Made by a program: the position numbers and the translations under genes | Assembly (NCBI RefSeq): GCF_000372845.1 | Contig: NZ_KB889963.1 | Coordinates: 744,001 to 808,000 of the forward strand | Source: Methylocystis rosea SV97 | GTDB lineage: Bacteria > Pseudomonadota > Alphaproteobacteria > Rhizobiales > Beijerinckiaceae | Length of the DNA: 64,000 bases | Reading direction: 5' to 3' | The notes under the pieces: model-generated | Database searches by the model: none | Told to the model about the DNA's origin: nothing | What the model saw: only the letters and a program-made list of their open reading frames with translations | Part shown: positions 1-9,008 of the stretch, one piece after another | Layout of the letters: each line of letters starts with the position of its first letter | How positions within the stretch are numbered: the stretch's first letter is position 1

Positions 1-71
1 CGTCGCAATGTCGCTTCTTGACGCTCCTGTGACATTCTTGGCACGCACGAGCGACGCAGGCGCCGACAATT

Positions 72-1340
72 TCATCCAAGCAGACGCCGTTTTGCGGATT
101 TGCGTCCGCTCGACTTCTCGAAAACGGCCACGATCTCGACATGCGCCGCATAGCGGAACTGGTCGATGGGCGTGATTTCCCGGATGACGTACCCGCCTTT
201 GAGCAAAATTGCGGCGTCACGGGCGAAACTTTGTGCATGGCAGGAGACGGCGACGACGATCGGAGCTTCCGATCGTGCGATTTCAGCCGCCTGCGCGGCG
301 GCGCCGGCGCGCGGCGGATCGAACACGACGGCGTCGAACTCATTGAGTTCACAGGCGCTGAGCGGACGCGTGAAGAGATCGCGGGCGACGTCTTCGAGTG
401 TGCGCAGGCCGGGCGTCGCATGCGCCGCGGCGCGCATCGCCGCGAGTGCGCCGGCGTCCATATCATAGGCTTTCACTTGCGCGCGCCGCGCCAGCCGAAG
501 TGCGAAGGCGCCGACGCCGCAGAACAGGTCGGCGACGTTTTGCGCTTTCGCCGTCGCGCTTAAAACGCGGGCCGCGAGCGTTTCTTCGCCGGCTTGGGTG
601 GCCTGCAGGAATGCGCCAGGCGGAAGCGTGAGCGTCGCTTCGCCGACTTGGATCTGTGGCGCGCGGCGGAGCGCGACAAGCTTGCCGTGATTCGTCAGCC
701 GCGCGAGATCAAGCGCCTCAGCCGCGGCGAGCAGCGCGCCGGTTTCCGTCTCGGAGAGCGGCCCGCCGCCGCGTAACTCGACGTCCAAACCACCGAGGGT
801 CGCCGTGACGGCGATGTCGAGCGGCTTGCCGCGCGGCGCGAGAATCGCCGCGATTGCGCGGGCGGCGGGCAGCGCTCCGGCAAGTTCGGGCGCGAGCACT
901 GGACAGGTCTCGATCTCGACGATTCGATGCGAGCGCGCCGCCATATAGCCGACCCGCGCCTTGCCGGCATCGAACCGGGCGTGGAACGTCACGCGCCGCC
1001 GGCCGGCGCCATGCGCGTCGACGGTCGGCGCCACGTCGAGCGTCAGCCCTGCATTTGCGAGCGCCGTCTCGACGAGACTGCGCTTCCACGCCGCATAGCC
1101 GTCGGCGCGCAGCGTTTGAACGGCGCAGCCGCCACAATCCTCAAAGTGCGGACAGATCGGCGCGATACGCTGCGGCGACGCTTCGACGATGTCGACGAGG
1201 CGCGCGTGCTCGCCGTCGACCTCCGCCGTCACGGTCTCGCCGGATAGCGCATAGGGAATGAAGACGCGCCGCTCGCCAAGCAGCGCCACGCCCTCGCCGC
1301 GATTGCCGAGCCGCTCGATGACGAGGCGCTCAACGCTCAT
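72..1340 (-). CDS. RumA/TrmA-family 23S/tRNA (uracil-5)-methyltransferase
   Basis: This 422-residue protein looks like a class I SAM-dependent RNA m5U methyltransferase. A TRAM-like N-terminus is followed by an iron-sulfur cysteine set (Cys63, Cys69, Cys72 in CPHFEDCGGC, and Cys146), a Rossmann methyltransferase core with a DPPRAG motif, and the catalytic SCH motif (Cys about 367). A C-terminal HVE stretch typical of the family follows. I chose the ATG at 1340 because it starts the conserved TRAM region and overlaps the tlyA stop by 4 bases, implying translational coupling. An upstream in-frame extension has shadow-like composition. The exact target uridine (23S or tRNA) cannot be told from sequence. 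Confidence 0.9.
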   Translation of the reverse strand: MSVERLVIERLGNRGEGVALLGERRVFIPYALSGETVTAEVDGEHARLVDIVEASPQRIAPICPHFEDCGGCAVQTLRADGYAAWKRSLVETALANAGLTLDVAPTVDAHGAGRRRVTFHARFDAGKARVGYMAARSHRIVEIETCPVLAPELAGALPAARAIAAILAPRGKPLDIAVTATLGGLDVELRGGGPLSETETGALLAAAEALDLARLTNHGKLVALRRAPQIQVGEATLTLPPGAFLQATQAGEETLAARVLSATAKAQNVADLFCGVGAFALRLARRAQVKAYDMDAGALAAMRAAAHATPGLRTLEDVARDLFTRPLSACELNEFDAVVFDPPRAGAAAQAAEIARSEAPIVVAVSCHAQSFARDAAILLKGGYVIREITPIDQFRYAAHVEIVAVFEKSSGRKSAKRRLLG

Positions 1341-2071
1341 GATCGCGCCGCGTGAATCAAAAATTCGCGATTGCCGTCGCCGCCCTCGATCGGCGAAGGA
1401 ATGTCGCCGCTTACACGCCAGCCGAGCGCTTCGATTTCGCCTTCGATGCGCGCGCAAACTTGTGCGTGAATCTTCTCGTCGCGCACCACGCCCTTCTTCA
1501 CCGCGGCGCGCCCGGCTTCGAATTGCGGCTTGATCAGCGCGACAAGGTCGGCGCGCGGCCCCGCGAGCGAAAGAACATGCGGCAGCAGGACGCTAAGCGA
1601 AATGAAGCTCGCGTCGATCACGATCAGGCTCGGCGCCTCGGTCAGATGCGCCGCCGTCAGCGTGCGGGCGTCCTGCCCTTCGAGCGAGGTCACGCGCGGA
1701 TCTCCGAGCAGCCGCGCATGCAGTTGTCCGTGACCGACGTCGGCCGCGACGACATGGCGCGCGCCGCGCGTCAGCAGAACGTCGGTGAAGCCTCCCGTCG
1801 AGGCGCCGACGTCGAGACAGAAGCGCCCGTCTGGATCGACGCCGAACTGGTCGAGCGCATGCGCCAGCTTCACGCCGCCCCGCGACACCCAGGGATAAGC
1901 CGCTTGCGCGACAATATGTGCGTCGGCGGCGATCGGCTCGGAGGGCTTTTTGACGATGCGTCCGTCGACGGTGACAAGCCCGGCTTCGATCGCCTCGCGC
2001 GCCTTGGCGCGACTCTCGAAAAGCCCTCGCGCGTGGAGAGCTGTGTCGGCGCGGCTCGCGGCCATCGTCAT
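1337..2071 (-). CDS. tlyA: TlyA family rRNA 2'-O-methyltransferase (hemolysin A family)
   Basis: The 244-residue protein has an N-terminal S4 RNA-binding domain (about residues 9-65, LFESRAKAREAIEAG) followed by an FtsJ-type Rossmann methyltransferase with the SAM loop CLDVGASTGGFTDVLL. In the family, TlyA 2'-O-methylates cytidines of 16S and/or 23S rRNA. The start is ATG 2071 (or ATG 2065). The ATG overlaps the upstream permease stop by 4 bases, and the tlyA stop overlaps the next start by 4 bases, so it sits in the middle of a translationally coupled chain. Annotation as a hemolysin is historical; a methyltransferase role is much better supported. Confidence 0.92.
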   Translation of the reverse strand: MTMAASRADTALHARGLFESRAKAREAIEAGLVTVDGRIVKKPSEPIAADAHIVAQAAYPWVSRGGVKLAHALDQFGVDPDGRFCLDVGASTGGFTDVLLTRGARHVVAADVGHGQLHARLLGDPRVTSLEGQDARTLTAAHLTEAPSLIVIDASFISLSVLLPHVLSLAGPRADLVALIKPQFEAGRAAVKKGVVRDEKIHAQVCARIEGEIEALGWRVSGDIPSPIEGGDGNREFLIHAARS

Positions 2072-2880
2072 TCTCCCGTCTGCAGCAGCGTGCCGGCCCG
2101 CCGCGCGCTTTTCAGCAGCAGGCCGAACGCCGCCGATGCGGCCGCGAAGAGAAAAACGTCGATCGCGAAGCCCTGCGCCAGCAGATCCCAGCGGACGACG
2201 TGATCGATCAATACGGCGCGCAGACCTTCGAACACATAGGTCGGCGGCAGCATCCAGGAGATCGGCTGCAGCCAGTTGGGCAGCGTGGTCACAGGATAAT
2301 AGACGGCGCCGAGCGGCTGCACGAAGAACATCAGCGACCAGACGAGGTTTTCCGCGCCAAGTCCATAACGCAGCAGAATGCCGGAGACGAAGAGACCGAT
2401 GCTCCAGGCGAACAACATCAGCACCACAAAGAAGGCGGCGAAGGCGATCCCCAGCGCCCAGAGATTGAAACCGAAGAACAGGATCGCAAAAATCGTGACG
2501 GGAAGCACGCCGACAGCGAGTCGAATGAGGCTCAAGGCCACAAGCGCGCCGACGAACTCCGCCGGCCGCAGCGGGCTCATCAGAATGTTGGGGAGATTGC
2601 GCGACCACAACTCCTCGATGAAGGAGAAGCAGAAGCCCTGTTGTCCGCGCAGCAGAATGTCCCACAGAAGAATGGCGCCGATCAGCGTGCCGGCGGCCTG
2701 CGCCGCCCCGCCCGGCGCCGCGAGTGCGCCGGCGCGCACGAGATAGGTCTGCAGAAATCCCCAGGTGAGGAGCTGCACGGTCGGCCAATAGATGATGTCG
2801 AGCACGCGCGTGTAAGACGCGCGTAAGAGATAGGCGTAGCGCAGCACCATCGCGCCGATACGCTTGAAGGAAACATTCAT
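2068..2880 (-). CDS. ABC-2 type transporter permease
   Basis: This 270-residue integral membrane protein has about six hydrophobic segments, with cytoplasmic N-terminus RIGAMVLRYAYLLRAS, as in ABC-2 export permeases. It is paired with the ATP-binding protein immediately upstream (4-base overlap at 2877-2880) and with tlyA downstream (4-base overlap). The substrate is unknown. The family includes drug, polysaccharide and Nod-factor exporters, and no sugar-polymer genes adjoin it here. The two-gene ATPase/permease arrangement implies a homodimeric exporter. Confidence 0.85.
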   Translation of the reverse strand: MNVSFKRIGAMVLRYAYLLRASYTRVLDIIYWPTVQLLTWGFLQTYLVRAGALAAPGGAAQAAGTLIGAILLWDILLRGQQGFCFSFIEELWSRNLPNILMSPLRPAEFVGALVALSLIRLAVGVLPVTIFAILFFGFNLWALGIAFAAFFVVLMLFAWSIGLFVSGILLRYGLGAENLVWSLMFFVQPLGAVYYPVTTLPNWLQPISWMLPPTYVFEGLRAVLIDHVVRWDLLAQGFAIDVFLFAAASAAFGLLLKSARRAGTLLQTGE

Positions 2881-3641
2881 GCCGGGGCTCCGTCGACGCG
2901 GCCGCGGGCGACGTCGAGAAACACTTCTTCGAGCGTGTCGCGGCCATAGCGCGCCAGGAGGCTTGCGGGCGAATCATCGTCGACGAGCGTCCCGTCCTTC
3001 AACATCAGCACGCGGTCGCACAGACGCTCGACCTCGCTCATATTGTGGGACGCGAGCAGGATGGCGCAATTATGCGTGCGTCGATGCGCTTCAAGTCGCG
3101 CGCGCACCCAGTCCGCCGTGTCGGGGTCGAGCGACGCGGTCGGTTCGTCCAGCAGCAAGAGCTGCGGGTCGTTGATCAGCGATTTGGCGATGGCGACGCG
3201 CGTTTTCTGGCCTGCGGACAGGCGTCCGGTCTGGCGGTCGAGAAAATCCCCAAGCGCCAGATCCTTCGCGAGCTGTTCGATCTTCGCGTCGAGATCCTCG
3301 ACGTCGTAGAGCATGCCGAAGACGCGCAAATTCTGCCGCACGGTAAGGCGATGCGGCATGTCGACATAGGGACTTTCGAAGTTCATCCGGCCGAGCGCGC
3401 CATAGCGCTCGCGCGACATATCGCAGCCGAAAGCGTGGACCGAACCTTGCGTCGGCTCGATCAGCCCCATCACCATGCCGATCGTCGTGGTCTTGCCGGC
3501 GCCATTGCCGCCGAGCAGGCCGGTGACGGAGCCGGCCTCCAGCGAGAAGTCGAGCGGGCCGACCACTCTACGCTTGTCGTAACTCTTGGAAAGGCCGGCG
3601 ACGACGAGCGTCGGCTTTGGCGCGACTGCATTTTGGGACAT
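2877..3641 (-). CDS. ABC transporter ATP-binding protein
   Basis: The 254-residue ATPase carries Walker A GGNGAGKTT (about residues 44-52), the signature LSAGQKTR, and Walker B LLLLDEPTASLD followed by the switch histidine (SHNMSEVE). This is the layout of ATPases that pair with ABC-2 permeases (CcmA/NodI/drug exporter type). Its stop overlaps the permease start by 4 bases. It begins 40 bases downstream of the mutM stop, so it may be co-transcribed with mutM. The transported molecule cannot be inferred. Confidence 0.92.
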   Translation of the reverse strand: MSQNAVAPKPTLVVAGLSKSYDKRRVVGPLDFSLEAGSVTGLLGGNGAGKTTTIGMVMGLIEPTQGSVHAFGCDMSRERYGALGRMNFESPYVDMPHRLTVRQNLRVFGMLYDVEDLDAKIEQLAKDLALGDFLDRQTGRLSAGQKTRVAIAKSLINDPQLLLLDEPTASLDPDTADWVRARLEAHRRTHNCAILLASHNMSEVERLCDRVLMLKDGTLVDDDSPASLLARYGRDTLEEVFLDVARGRVDGAPA

Positions 3642-3681
3642 GGGGGTTATTAAGCTCGCCGCGCGTCGCCTCGCAAGGGCG

Positions 3682-4551
3682 TCACGTCTGGCACACAGGA
3701 CAATAAAAGGTCGAGCGGCCGGATTGAACGACGCGCGTGATCGTTCCCTTGCAGCCCGGCGTTGGGCAGGCGGCGCCTTCGCGGTCGTAGACGCGGAAAC
3801 TGTGCTGAAAATAGCCGAGCGAGCCGTCGATCTGGCGATGATCGCGCAGCGACGAGCCGCCCGCTTTCAGCGCATCCGTCAAGACATCCTTGATCGCCTC
3901 CGGCAGCCGCGCCAGCGCCGCCGTCGGCCGGCCGCTCGCCGTGACGAGCGATCCCGCCGCGCGCAGCGGCGAAATATGCGCCCGATGCAGCGCCTCGCAG
4001 ACATAGATATTGCCGAGGCCGGCGATCAGGCGCTGGTCGAGCAGCAGCGCCTTCGCCGGCGCCGCGCGTCCGCGAAAGGCGCGGGCAAGGAACGCCGCGT
4101 CGAGCGCGCCATTCAAAGGTTCGACGCCGAGACCACGAAAGAGCTTGTCTTCATCGATCGCCTGCGTGGCGATGAGCAGCATGTAGCCGAAACGGCGCGG
4201 GTCGTTGTAGACGACGCGCCGCGCATGATCGAGATGCAGGACGACATGGTCATGCGCGGCGTTTTTGTCGCGCTTGTGGTGAAACGCGCCCGGCGTTTCT
4301 TCATCGATGCGAAACGAGCCGCTCATGCCAAGATGCATGATCAGCGAATGGCCGTCGTCGAGATCGGCGAGGAGATATTTCGCGCGCCGGCGAAGGTCGA
4401 GAACGCGCCGGTCCTGAAGACGCGCGGCAAAGCGTTCGGGGAAAGGAAAGCGCAGGTCATGGCGCCTCAGCTCAACGCGCTCGATCGTCGCGCCGACGAG
4501 CGCGGGCGCCAATCCCCGTCGCACAGTTTCGACTTCGGGCAGCTCTGGCAT
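3682..4551 (-). CDS. mutM: bifunctional DNA-formamidopyrimidine glycosylase/AP lyase
   Basis: The 289-residue enzyme removes oxidised purines (8-oxoG, FapyG) from DNA. It starts MPELPEVE, so after Met removal the catalytic Pro1 and Glu2 are in place. The conserved lysine lies in RRRAKYLL. The C-terminus carries the zinc finger with cysteines in CPTPGCKG and YCPVCQT. I chose ATG 4551 over an upstream in-frame start because only this gives the N-terminal proline nucleophile. It is divergent from ubiE, an arrangement common in Hyphomicrobiales. Confidence 0.96.
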   Translation of the reverse strand: MPELPEVETVRRGLAPALVGATIERVELRRHDLRFPFPERFAARLQDRRVLDLRRRAKYLLADLDDGHSLIMHLGMSGSFRIDEETPGAFHHKRDKNAAHDHVVLHLDHARRVVYNDPRRFGYMLLIATQAIDEDKLFRGLGVEPLNGALDAAFLARAFRGRAAPAKALLLDQRLIAGLGNIYVCEALHRAHISPLRAAGSLVTASGRPTAALARLPEAIKDVLTDALKAGGSSLRDHRQIDGSLGYFQHSFRVYDREGAACPTPGCKGTITRVVQSGRSTFYCPVCQT

Positions 4552-4662
4552 GAAGTGGGTTGATCCCGTCAAAGCGCCGGCGGGCTGGGGCGGCGCGGGC
4601 GTAGCCACCGGCTCGGCGACAGGCTATACCGTCCCCTTCCTTCCTCGTCACCCGAGCGCCTG

Positions 4663-5430
4663 ATGATTGATCGAACTTCCGAGCGAGAGGGCTCGACCCA
4701 TTTCGGCTATTCCGAGGTTCCCTTGAACGAGAAACAGGGCCTCGTCGACGACGTCTTCCATAAGGTTGCGCGGCGCTACGACATCATGAACGACCTCATG
4801 TCGGGCGGCATGCACCGGCTGTGGAAGGACACGCTCGTCGCCAAGGTCAATGCGCGGGGGCGCACGGGCTTTCGCCATCTCGACGTCGCGGGCGGCACGG
4901 GCGACGTCGCTTTTCGCATCGCCGCGAGCGCGGCGCATGACGCGGAAATCGTCGTGCTCGACATCAATGGCGACATGCTCGAAGTGGGCCGCGATCGCGC
5001 GCGCGAGCGCGGCGTTTCCGGAGTCGAATTCATACAGGCCAACGCCGAATCGCTGCCTTTTCCCGATGCGCATTTCGACAGCTACACGGTCGCTTTCGGC
5101 ATTCGCAATGTGCCGCGCATCGACGTCGCCCTCGCCGAAGCCTATCGCGTGCTGAAGCCCGGCGGCCGCTTCCTGTGCCTTGAGTTTTCGCAGGTCGCCG
5201 TTCCGGGCCTCGACAAGCTCTACGAAGCCTATTCGTTCAACGTCATTCCGGCGATCGGCAAGCTTGTCGCGGGAGATTCCGAGCCCTACCGCTATCTCGT
5301 CGAATCGATCCGTAAATTCCCAAGCGCGGAAGAATTCGAACGGATGATCCGCAAGGCCGGCTTTCGGCGCACGGGTTTCGAGCGGTTGACGGGCGGCGTG
5401 GTGGCGATCCATTCCGGCTGGAAGAGCTGA
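4663..5430 (+). CDS. ubiE: ubiquinone/menaquinone C-methyltransferase
   Basis: This 255-residue SAM-dependent methyltransferase of ubiquinone biosynthesis has the UbiE signature regions. These are [22 protein letters not shown] near the N-terminus, the SAM loop [13 protein letters not shown], and the second signature [15 protein letters not shown]. It C-methylates the demethoxy-benzoquinol ring. ATG 4663 fits the family length. The gene is followed by ubiB, giving a ubiquinone pair. The 111-base gap to the divergent mutM should hold both promoters. Confidence 0.95.
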   Translation: MIDRTSEREGSTHFGYSEVPLNEKQGLVDDVFHKVARRYDIMNDLMSGGMHRLWKDTLVAKVNARGRTGFRHLDVAGGTGDVAFRIAASAAHDAEIVVLDINGDMLEVGRDRARERGVSGVEFIQANAESLPFPDAHFDSYTVAFGIRNVPRIDVALAEAYRVLKPGGRFLCLEFSQVAVPGLDKLYEAYSFNVIPAIGKLVAGDSEPYRYLVESIRKFPSAEEFERMIRKAGFRRTGFERLTGGVVAIHSGWKS

Positions 5431-5497
5431 TCTCTAACGAGCGCGCTGCGAAAAATCGGGACCCGGTGACGCCGCGCTCTAATCTTTTGCATTCGAA

Positions 5498-5534
5498 CAC
5501 GCTAATTTGGGCGATTCCGCCCAAGTTCAGCGTG
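5498..5534. repeat. intergenic inverted repeat between ubiE and ubiB
   Basis: An imperfect hairpin: CACGCTAATTTGGGCG pairs with CGCCCAAGTTCAGCGTG across a four-base loop, with one extra base and a few mismatches. It ends about 21 bases before the GTG start of ubiB. The surrounding 125-base gap (5431-5555) contains GCTGCGAAAA and GGGACCCGGT pieces that resemble decayed members of the dispersed palindromic repeats of Hyphomicrobiales; that resemblance is from memory, not a search. It could also act as a terminator or attenuator, but there is no U tract. Confidence 0.5.
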
Positions 5535-5555
5535 ATCTAAAGAGCGGCGGCGTTC

Positions 5556-7118
5556 GTGATCCTTGGCGTCGGTCATTTCTATCGTCTGGCGCGCGCCGGC
5601 TACATCATGGCGCGCGAAGGCGTCTTTGCGCTCCTCGATCCGGCGCTTTTGCCGCCGGCCGCGGCGCCGCTCGTGCGCTTCGCCAATCTCTTCGCGGGCG
5701 GCAAGCGCGACGGCGCCGGGCGGGCGCTGGTGCGCGCGCTGGCGCAGATCGGCCCCTCCTATGTCAAGCTCGGGCAGTTTCTGGCGACGCGCCCCGACAT
5801 CGTCGGGGGCGAGATCGCCGATGCGCTGACCGCGCTGCAGGACCGGATGGAGCCGTTCGGCCGCGACAAAGCGGTCGCGATCGTCGAAAAGGCGCTCGGC
5901 CGAAGCATCGACGAGCTGTTTGTGTCTTTCGGCGAGCCTGTCGCCGCCGCGTCCGTCGCGCAGGTGCATGTCGCCCAGGCGCAATACAAGGAGGGCGTGC
6001 GCAAGGTTGCGGTGAAAGTGCTGCGGCCGGGCATCGAAGGCCGATTCGCGCTCGATTTACGCGATATGTATCGCGTGGCGCGGCTGGCTGAGCGCTATTC
6101 TTCCGAAGCGCGCCGGCTGCGTATGATCGAGGTCGTCGATACGCTCGCGCGCACCGTCAGGCTTGAAACCGACTTTCGTCTCGAGGCGGCGGCCGCCTCC
6201 GAATTCGCCGACAATGTCGCCGGCGATCCCGAGATTCACGTGCCCAGCGTCGACTGGAGCCGCACCGATCGTGAAGTGCTGACGCTGGAATGGGTCGACG
6301 GCGTTCCTCTCTCGGATATCGAGCGGGTCGCCGCCGAGGGCTATGACCTCAAGGCGATCGGCCGCAACGTGCTGCAGTCATTTCTGCGCCATGCGATGCG
6401 CGACGGCTTTTTTCACGCCGATATGCATCAGGGCAATCTCTTCGTCGACAAGCGAGGCCGGCTCGTCGCCATCGACTTCGGCATCATGGGACGGCTGGGC
6501 CTGAAGGAGCGCCGGTTCCTCGCCGAAATTCTCTACGGCTTCATCATTCGCGACTATAAGCGCGTCGCTGAGGTTCATTTTGAGGCGGGCTATGTTCCCG
6601 CCAGCCATTCCATCGAAGAATTTTCGCAGGCGCTGCGCGCGATCGGCGAGCCGATGCATACGATCAACGCCGCCGATATTTCGATGGCGCGGCTGCTGAC
6701 GCTGCTCTTCGAAGTGACGGCCCTCTTCGACATGCGCACGCGCACCGAGCTGGTGCTGCTACAAAAGACCATGGTCGTCGCCGAAGGCGTCGCCCGCGCC
6801 TATGATCCCAAGCTCGACATCTGGAAAACCTGCGATCCGGTGGTTCGCTCCTGGATCGAGGAGAATCTTGGCGTCAAGGCGAAGATCGAGGACGCGAGCA
6901 GAAGTCTCACGGAGCTGGCGAAGCTCGCGACGCGGCTGCCGCAGACATTGCAGGACGCCGAAACGGCGATTCAGCGGGTGAGCGAAATGTCAGAGCGCGG
7001 CGTCGATCTTTCGCCGCGCTCGATCGAGGCGCTGGGCGAGACGCGCCGCCGCTCCGACAGAACGCTGCTGATCGGACTCGCCTTAGTGCTCTTTGCCGCT
7101 ATGTGGATATTCCATTGA
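5556..7118 (+). CDS. ubiB: ABC1/UbiB-family atypical kinase, ubiquinone biosynthesis
   Basis: The 520-residue protein belongs to the ADCK/UbiB protein-kinase-like family needed for ubiquinone synthesis. It shows the KxGQ motif (KLGQFLATRPDI), an alanine-rich loop PVAAASVAQVH replacing the usual glycine loop, catalytic-core HADMHQGN and the DFG-like IDFGIMG. A single hydrophobic segment sits at the extreme C-terminus (LLIGLALVLFAAMWIFH), as expected for this membrane-associated family. Translation probably begins at GTG 5556 with a weak upstream purine stretch. It follows ubiE, so the two form a ubiquinone pair. Confidence 0.94.
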   Translation: MILGVGHFYRLARAGYIMAREGVFALLDPALLPPAAAPLVRFANLFAGGKRDGAGRALVRALAQIGPSYVKLGQFLATRPDIVGGEIADALTALQDRMEPFGRDKAVAIVEKALGRSIDELFVSFGEPVAAASVAQVHVAQAQYKEGVRKVAVKVLRPGIEGRFALDLRDMYRVARLAERYSSEARRLRMIEVVDTLARTVRLETDFRLEAAAASEFADNVAGDPEIHVPSVDWSRTDREVLTLEWVDGVPLSDIERVAAEGYDLKAIGRNVLQSFLRHAMRDGFFHADMHQGNLFVDKRGRLVAIDFGIMGRLGLKERRFLAEILYGFIIRDYKRVAEVHFEAGYVPASHSIEEFSQALRAIGEPMHTINAADISMARLLTLLFEVTALFDMRTRTELVLLQKTMVVAEGVARAYDPKLDIWKTCDPVVRSWIEENLGVKAKIEDASRSLTELAKLATRLPQTLQDAETAIQRVSEMSERGVDLSPRSIEALGETRRRSDRTLLIGLALVLFAAMWIFH

Positions 7119-7125
7119 CGTAAGC

Positions 7126-8928
7126 TCAGGGCTTTGGCGTGATGCGCAGATTGGTGTCTGGTTGAGGAATCCTACCTGATCGGATGGTCGGCGAATCCCG
7201 CCACTGTGCGCCTATTTCCTGGATTTCCGCGGCGCGCGTCAGCATAGCGTTAAGAACTGCGGGCGTCTGCTCGTATTCCCGCGCAAGCGCGGGGTAGCGC
7301 TCCAGAAAACGACCGAAGGACTCCACAGTCGGGCCGCTACTCGTCTGCGCGATCCCTTCACACGAACGGGTGAGATCGTCGAGCGTCTGCTCCATGCGGG
7401 CCATGGCGACGAGGAAGCGGCGCCAACGAGGCGCGTCCATGTCGTCGCCGTCAAAATCCGCCAGCCGTTCGCCCGCTCTTTCGCCGAGCGCAACCAGCTT
7501 TCGGACAGTTTCCTCCGTCATTGCGATATTGAGGCCGCCCTCGTCGTCCGAAAGTCCGACATGGACGATACGCTCACGGTAGCCCGGCAGAACGCTCTGC
7601 AGATTATCCTGCCAGTCCTTCGCTGCATCGACGAGCCGGAACAGGAAGTCGCCGAAGCCCGAGAAAGGCAGAATGGGCAAGCTTGCCCCTTCGCGCGGAT
7701 TGCGGAACATCCAGATGCGCCCGTCACCCCCCTCTGGATCATGCCGCTTCGGATCAAAGACATCGAGCGAGATGGCGAAGGTAGGCGTATTCGGCAGCAG
7801 CTTGTCGAAAAAATGGACTGGGAAGTTGCTCGAGAGCCCTCCGTCGCTAAAAAGGCAGCGTCTTAATGTCTGCTGATCGGGCTTCGAGGCATATTTGTAG
7901 TCGCGTCGCCAGAGCGGAACAGCGGAAATGAGCCCTGGGAAGCTGAGGCTCATGCGCGCGGCGACGACGATGGGCAAATCGTCCCGGTGGGGAAACGTAT
8001 AAAATTCGCCGGGCTCCCCCTGCGACTGAAAATCTCGTTCGCAGACCTTGAGGAGGTGGTCGATGACCCGTGCGGGAAAGAGCCTCTTCCATTCTCCAAT
8101 CTCAAAGACGAAACCAAAGGTGGCGTCACCCTCGCGTCCGCTATCGAGCGGCAGCGTATAGGGACGCTTCTCCATCAGACTCGTCGTCATCATCATCAGC
8201 GAGATCGGACGCCCGTCTTGCGGCGGCTTCTTGAGCTCGCCGAATGTCAGCGGCGCTGAGTCGGGCGCGCGGTCTGCCGCTTCGTCGATCAGCCGAGTGA
8301 GCCAGTCCGTAAAGCCTTCGTGTTCGCCTCCATCTTGTCGCAGGCCAGGGCATAGGCCGTAGTCGTTGTCGGGCAGCTCACGCTTGAACGCCACTATCAA
8401 ACGCCAGACGAACGCGACGGCGACTCCAAGCGTAACAAGCAGAATAAAAAGGACAAGGCTCGGCCAGAAGGCGGCGCCCTGAGTGACGAGCAGCAACGCG
8501 AGGAAGAACCCAAGGCTTCCCCCGATGATCGCCTCCTTACGGTAGCCAAGAAAAGCTGCGCGCAGCACGCCGGCGACCTTCCCGAACGCCGATCTCGATT
8601 CGAGTAGCGCGATGAAAATATCGAACAGCGGTTTTAGCGCGGGCGTCGGTTGAAAGAGGCTCTTGAGATGTGGCCCGACTTCGTCGGGCACCGTCGCGAG
8701 CCTTACGAAGCCGCCTTTGTCGGACAAGCGCCCATATTCCGCGGCGGCCGCTGCTGCAGCGGCGATGGCGCCGGCGGACGTGCCGCCGATGTTCGAGAAA
8801 CGATACTTCTTGGCGAGAGATGTCAGCGCTAGCGGATAAACGACGCCGGACGTGATGCCGCCCTTCATGACGATGTCGCAAAACTCTTGAGGCGCGGCGA
8901 ACGCCGCCTGCGATTGATCGCTGCTCAT
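7126..8928 (-). CDS. patatin-like phospholipase with central membrane segments
   Basis: The 600-residue protein has the patatin oxyanion-loop MKGGITSGVVYP, the nucleophile elbow GGTSAGAI (Ser51), and the catalytic Asp motif SDGG (Asp363), so a Ser-Asp dyad acyl hydrolase is expected. Unusually, two hydrophobic segments (about residues 135-152 and 157-183) interrupt the domain between the Ser and Asp motifs, suggesting membrane anchoring. Convergent with ubiB, only 7 bases away. Lipid substrate unknown; the family includes phospholipases A and T6SS/effector lipases, and nothing secretory adjoins it. Confidence 0.85.
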   Translation of the reverse strand: MSSDQSQAAFAAPQEFCDIVMKGGITSGVVYPLALTSLAKKYRFSNIGGTSAGAIAAAAAAAAEYGRLSDKGGFVRLATVPDEVGPHLKSLFQPTPALKPLFDIFIALLESRSAFGKVAGVLRAAFLGYRKEAIIGGSLGFFLALLLVTQGAAFWPSLVLFILLVTLGVAVAFVWRLIVAFKRELPDNDYGLCPGLRQDGGEHEGFTDWLTRLIDEAADRAPDSAPLTFGELKKPPQDGRPISLMMMTTSLMEKRPYTLPLDSGREGDATFGFVFEIGEWKRLFPARVIDHLLKVCERDFQSQGEPGEFYTFPHRDDLPIVVAARMSLSFPGLISAVPLWRRDYKYASKPDQQTLRRCLFSDGGLSSNFPVHFFDKLLPNTPTFAISLDVFDPKRHDPEGGDGRIWMFRNPREGASLPILPFSGFGDFLFRLVDAAKDWQDNLQSVLPGYRERIVHVGLSDDEGGLNIAMTEETVRKLVALGERAGERLADFDGDDMDAPRWRRFLVAMARMEQTLDDLTRSCEGIAQTSSGPTVESFGRFLERYPALAREYEQTPAVLNAMLTRAAEIQEIGAQWRDSPTIRSGRIPQPDTNLRITPKP

Positions 8929-8938
8929 AATGCATCCA

Positions 8939-8980
8939 TAAAAATAAAAACGCCGCCCGCGTTAAATATGGCGGGCGGCG
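8939..8980 (-). terminator. rho-independent terminator after the FKBP gene
   Basis: A perfect 10-base stem CGCCGCCCGC/GCGGGCGGCG encloses a 10-base loop. On the minus strand it is followed by a T-rich run (complement of AAAATAAAAA). It lies just downstream of the FKBP stop and upstream of the patatin start, so it separates these two minus-strand genes. Confidence 0.8.
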
Positions 8981-9008
8981 CTGGATTCCGTCAATGTGCG
9001 GCGCAGCG

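Noticed and set aside
4552-7118. mutM/ubiE/ubiB arrangement as unusual
   Set aside because: This divergent grouping is ordinary in Hyphomicrobiales.
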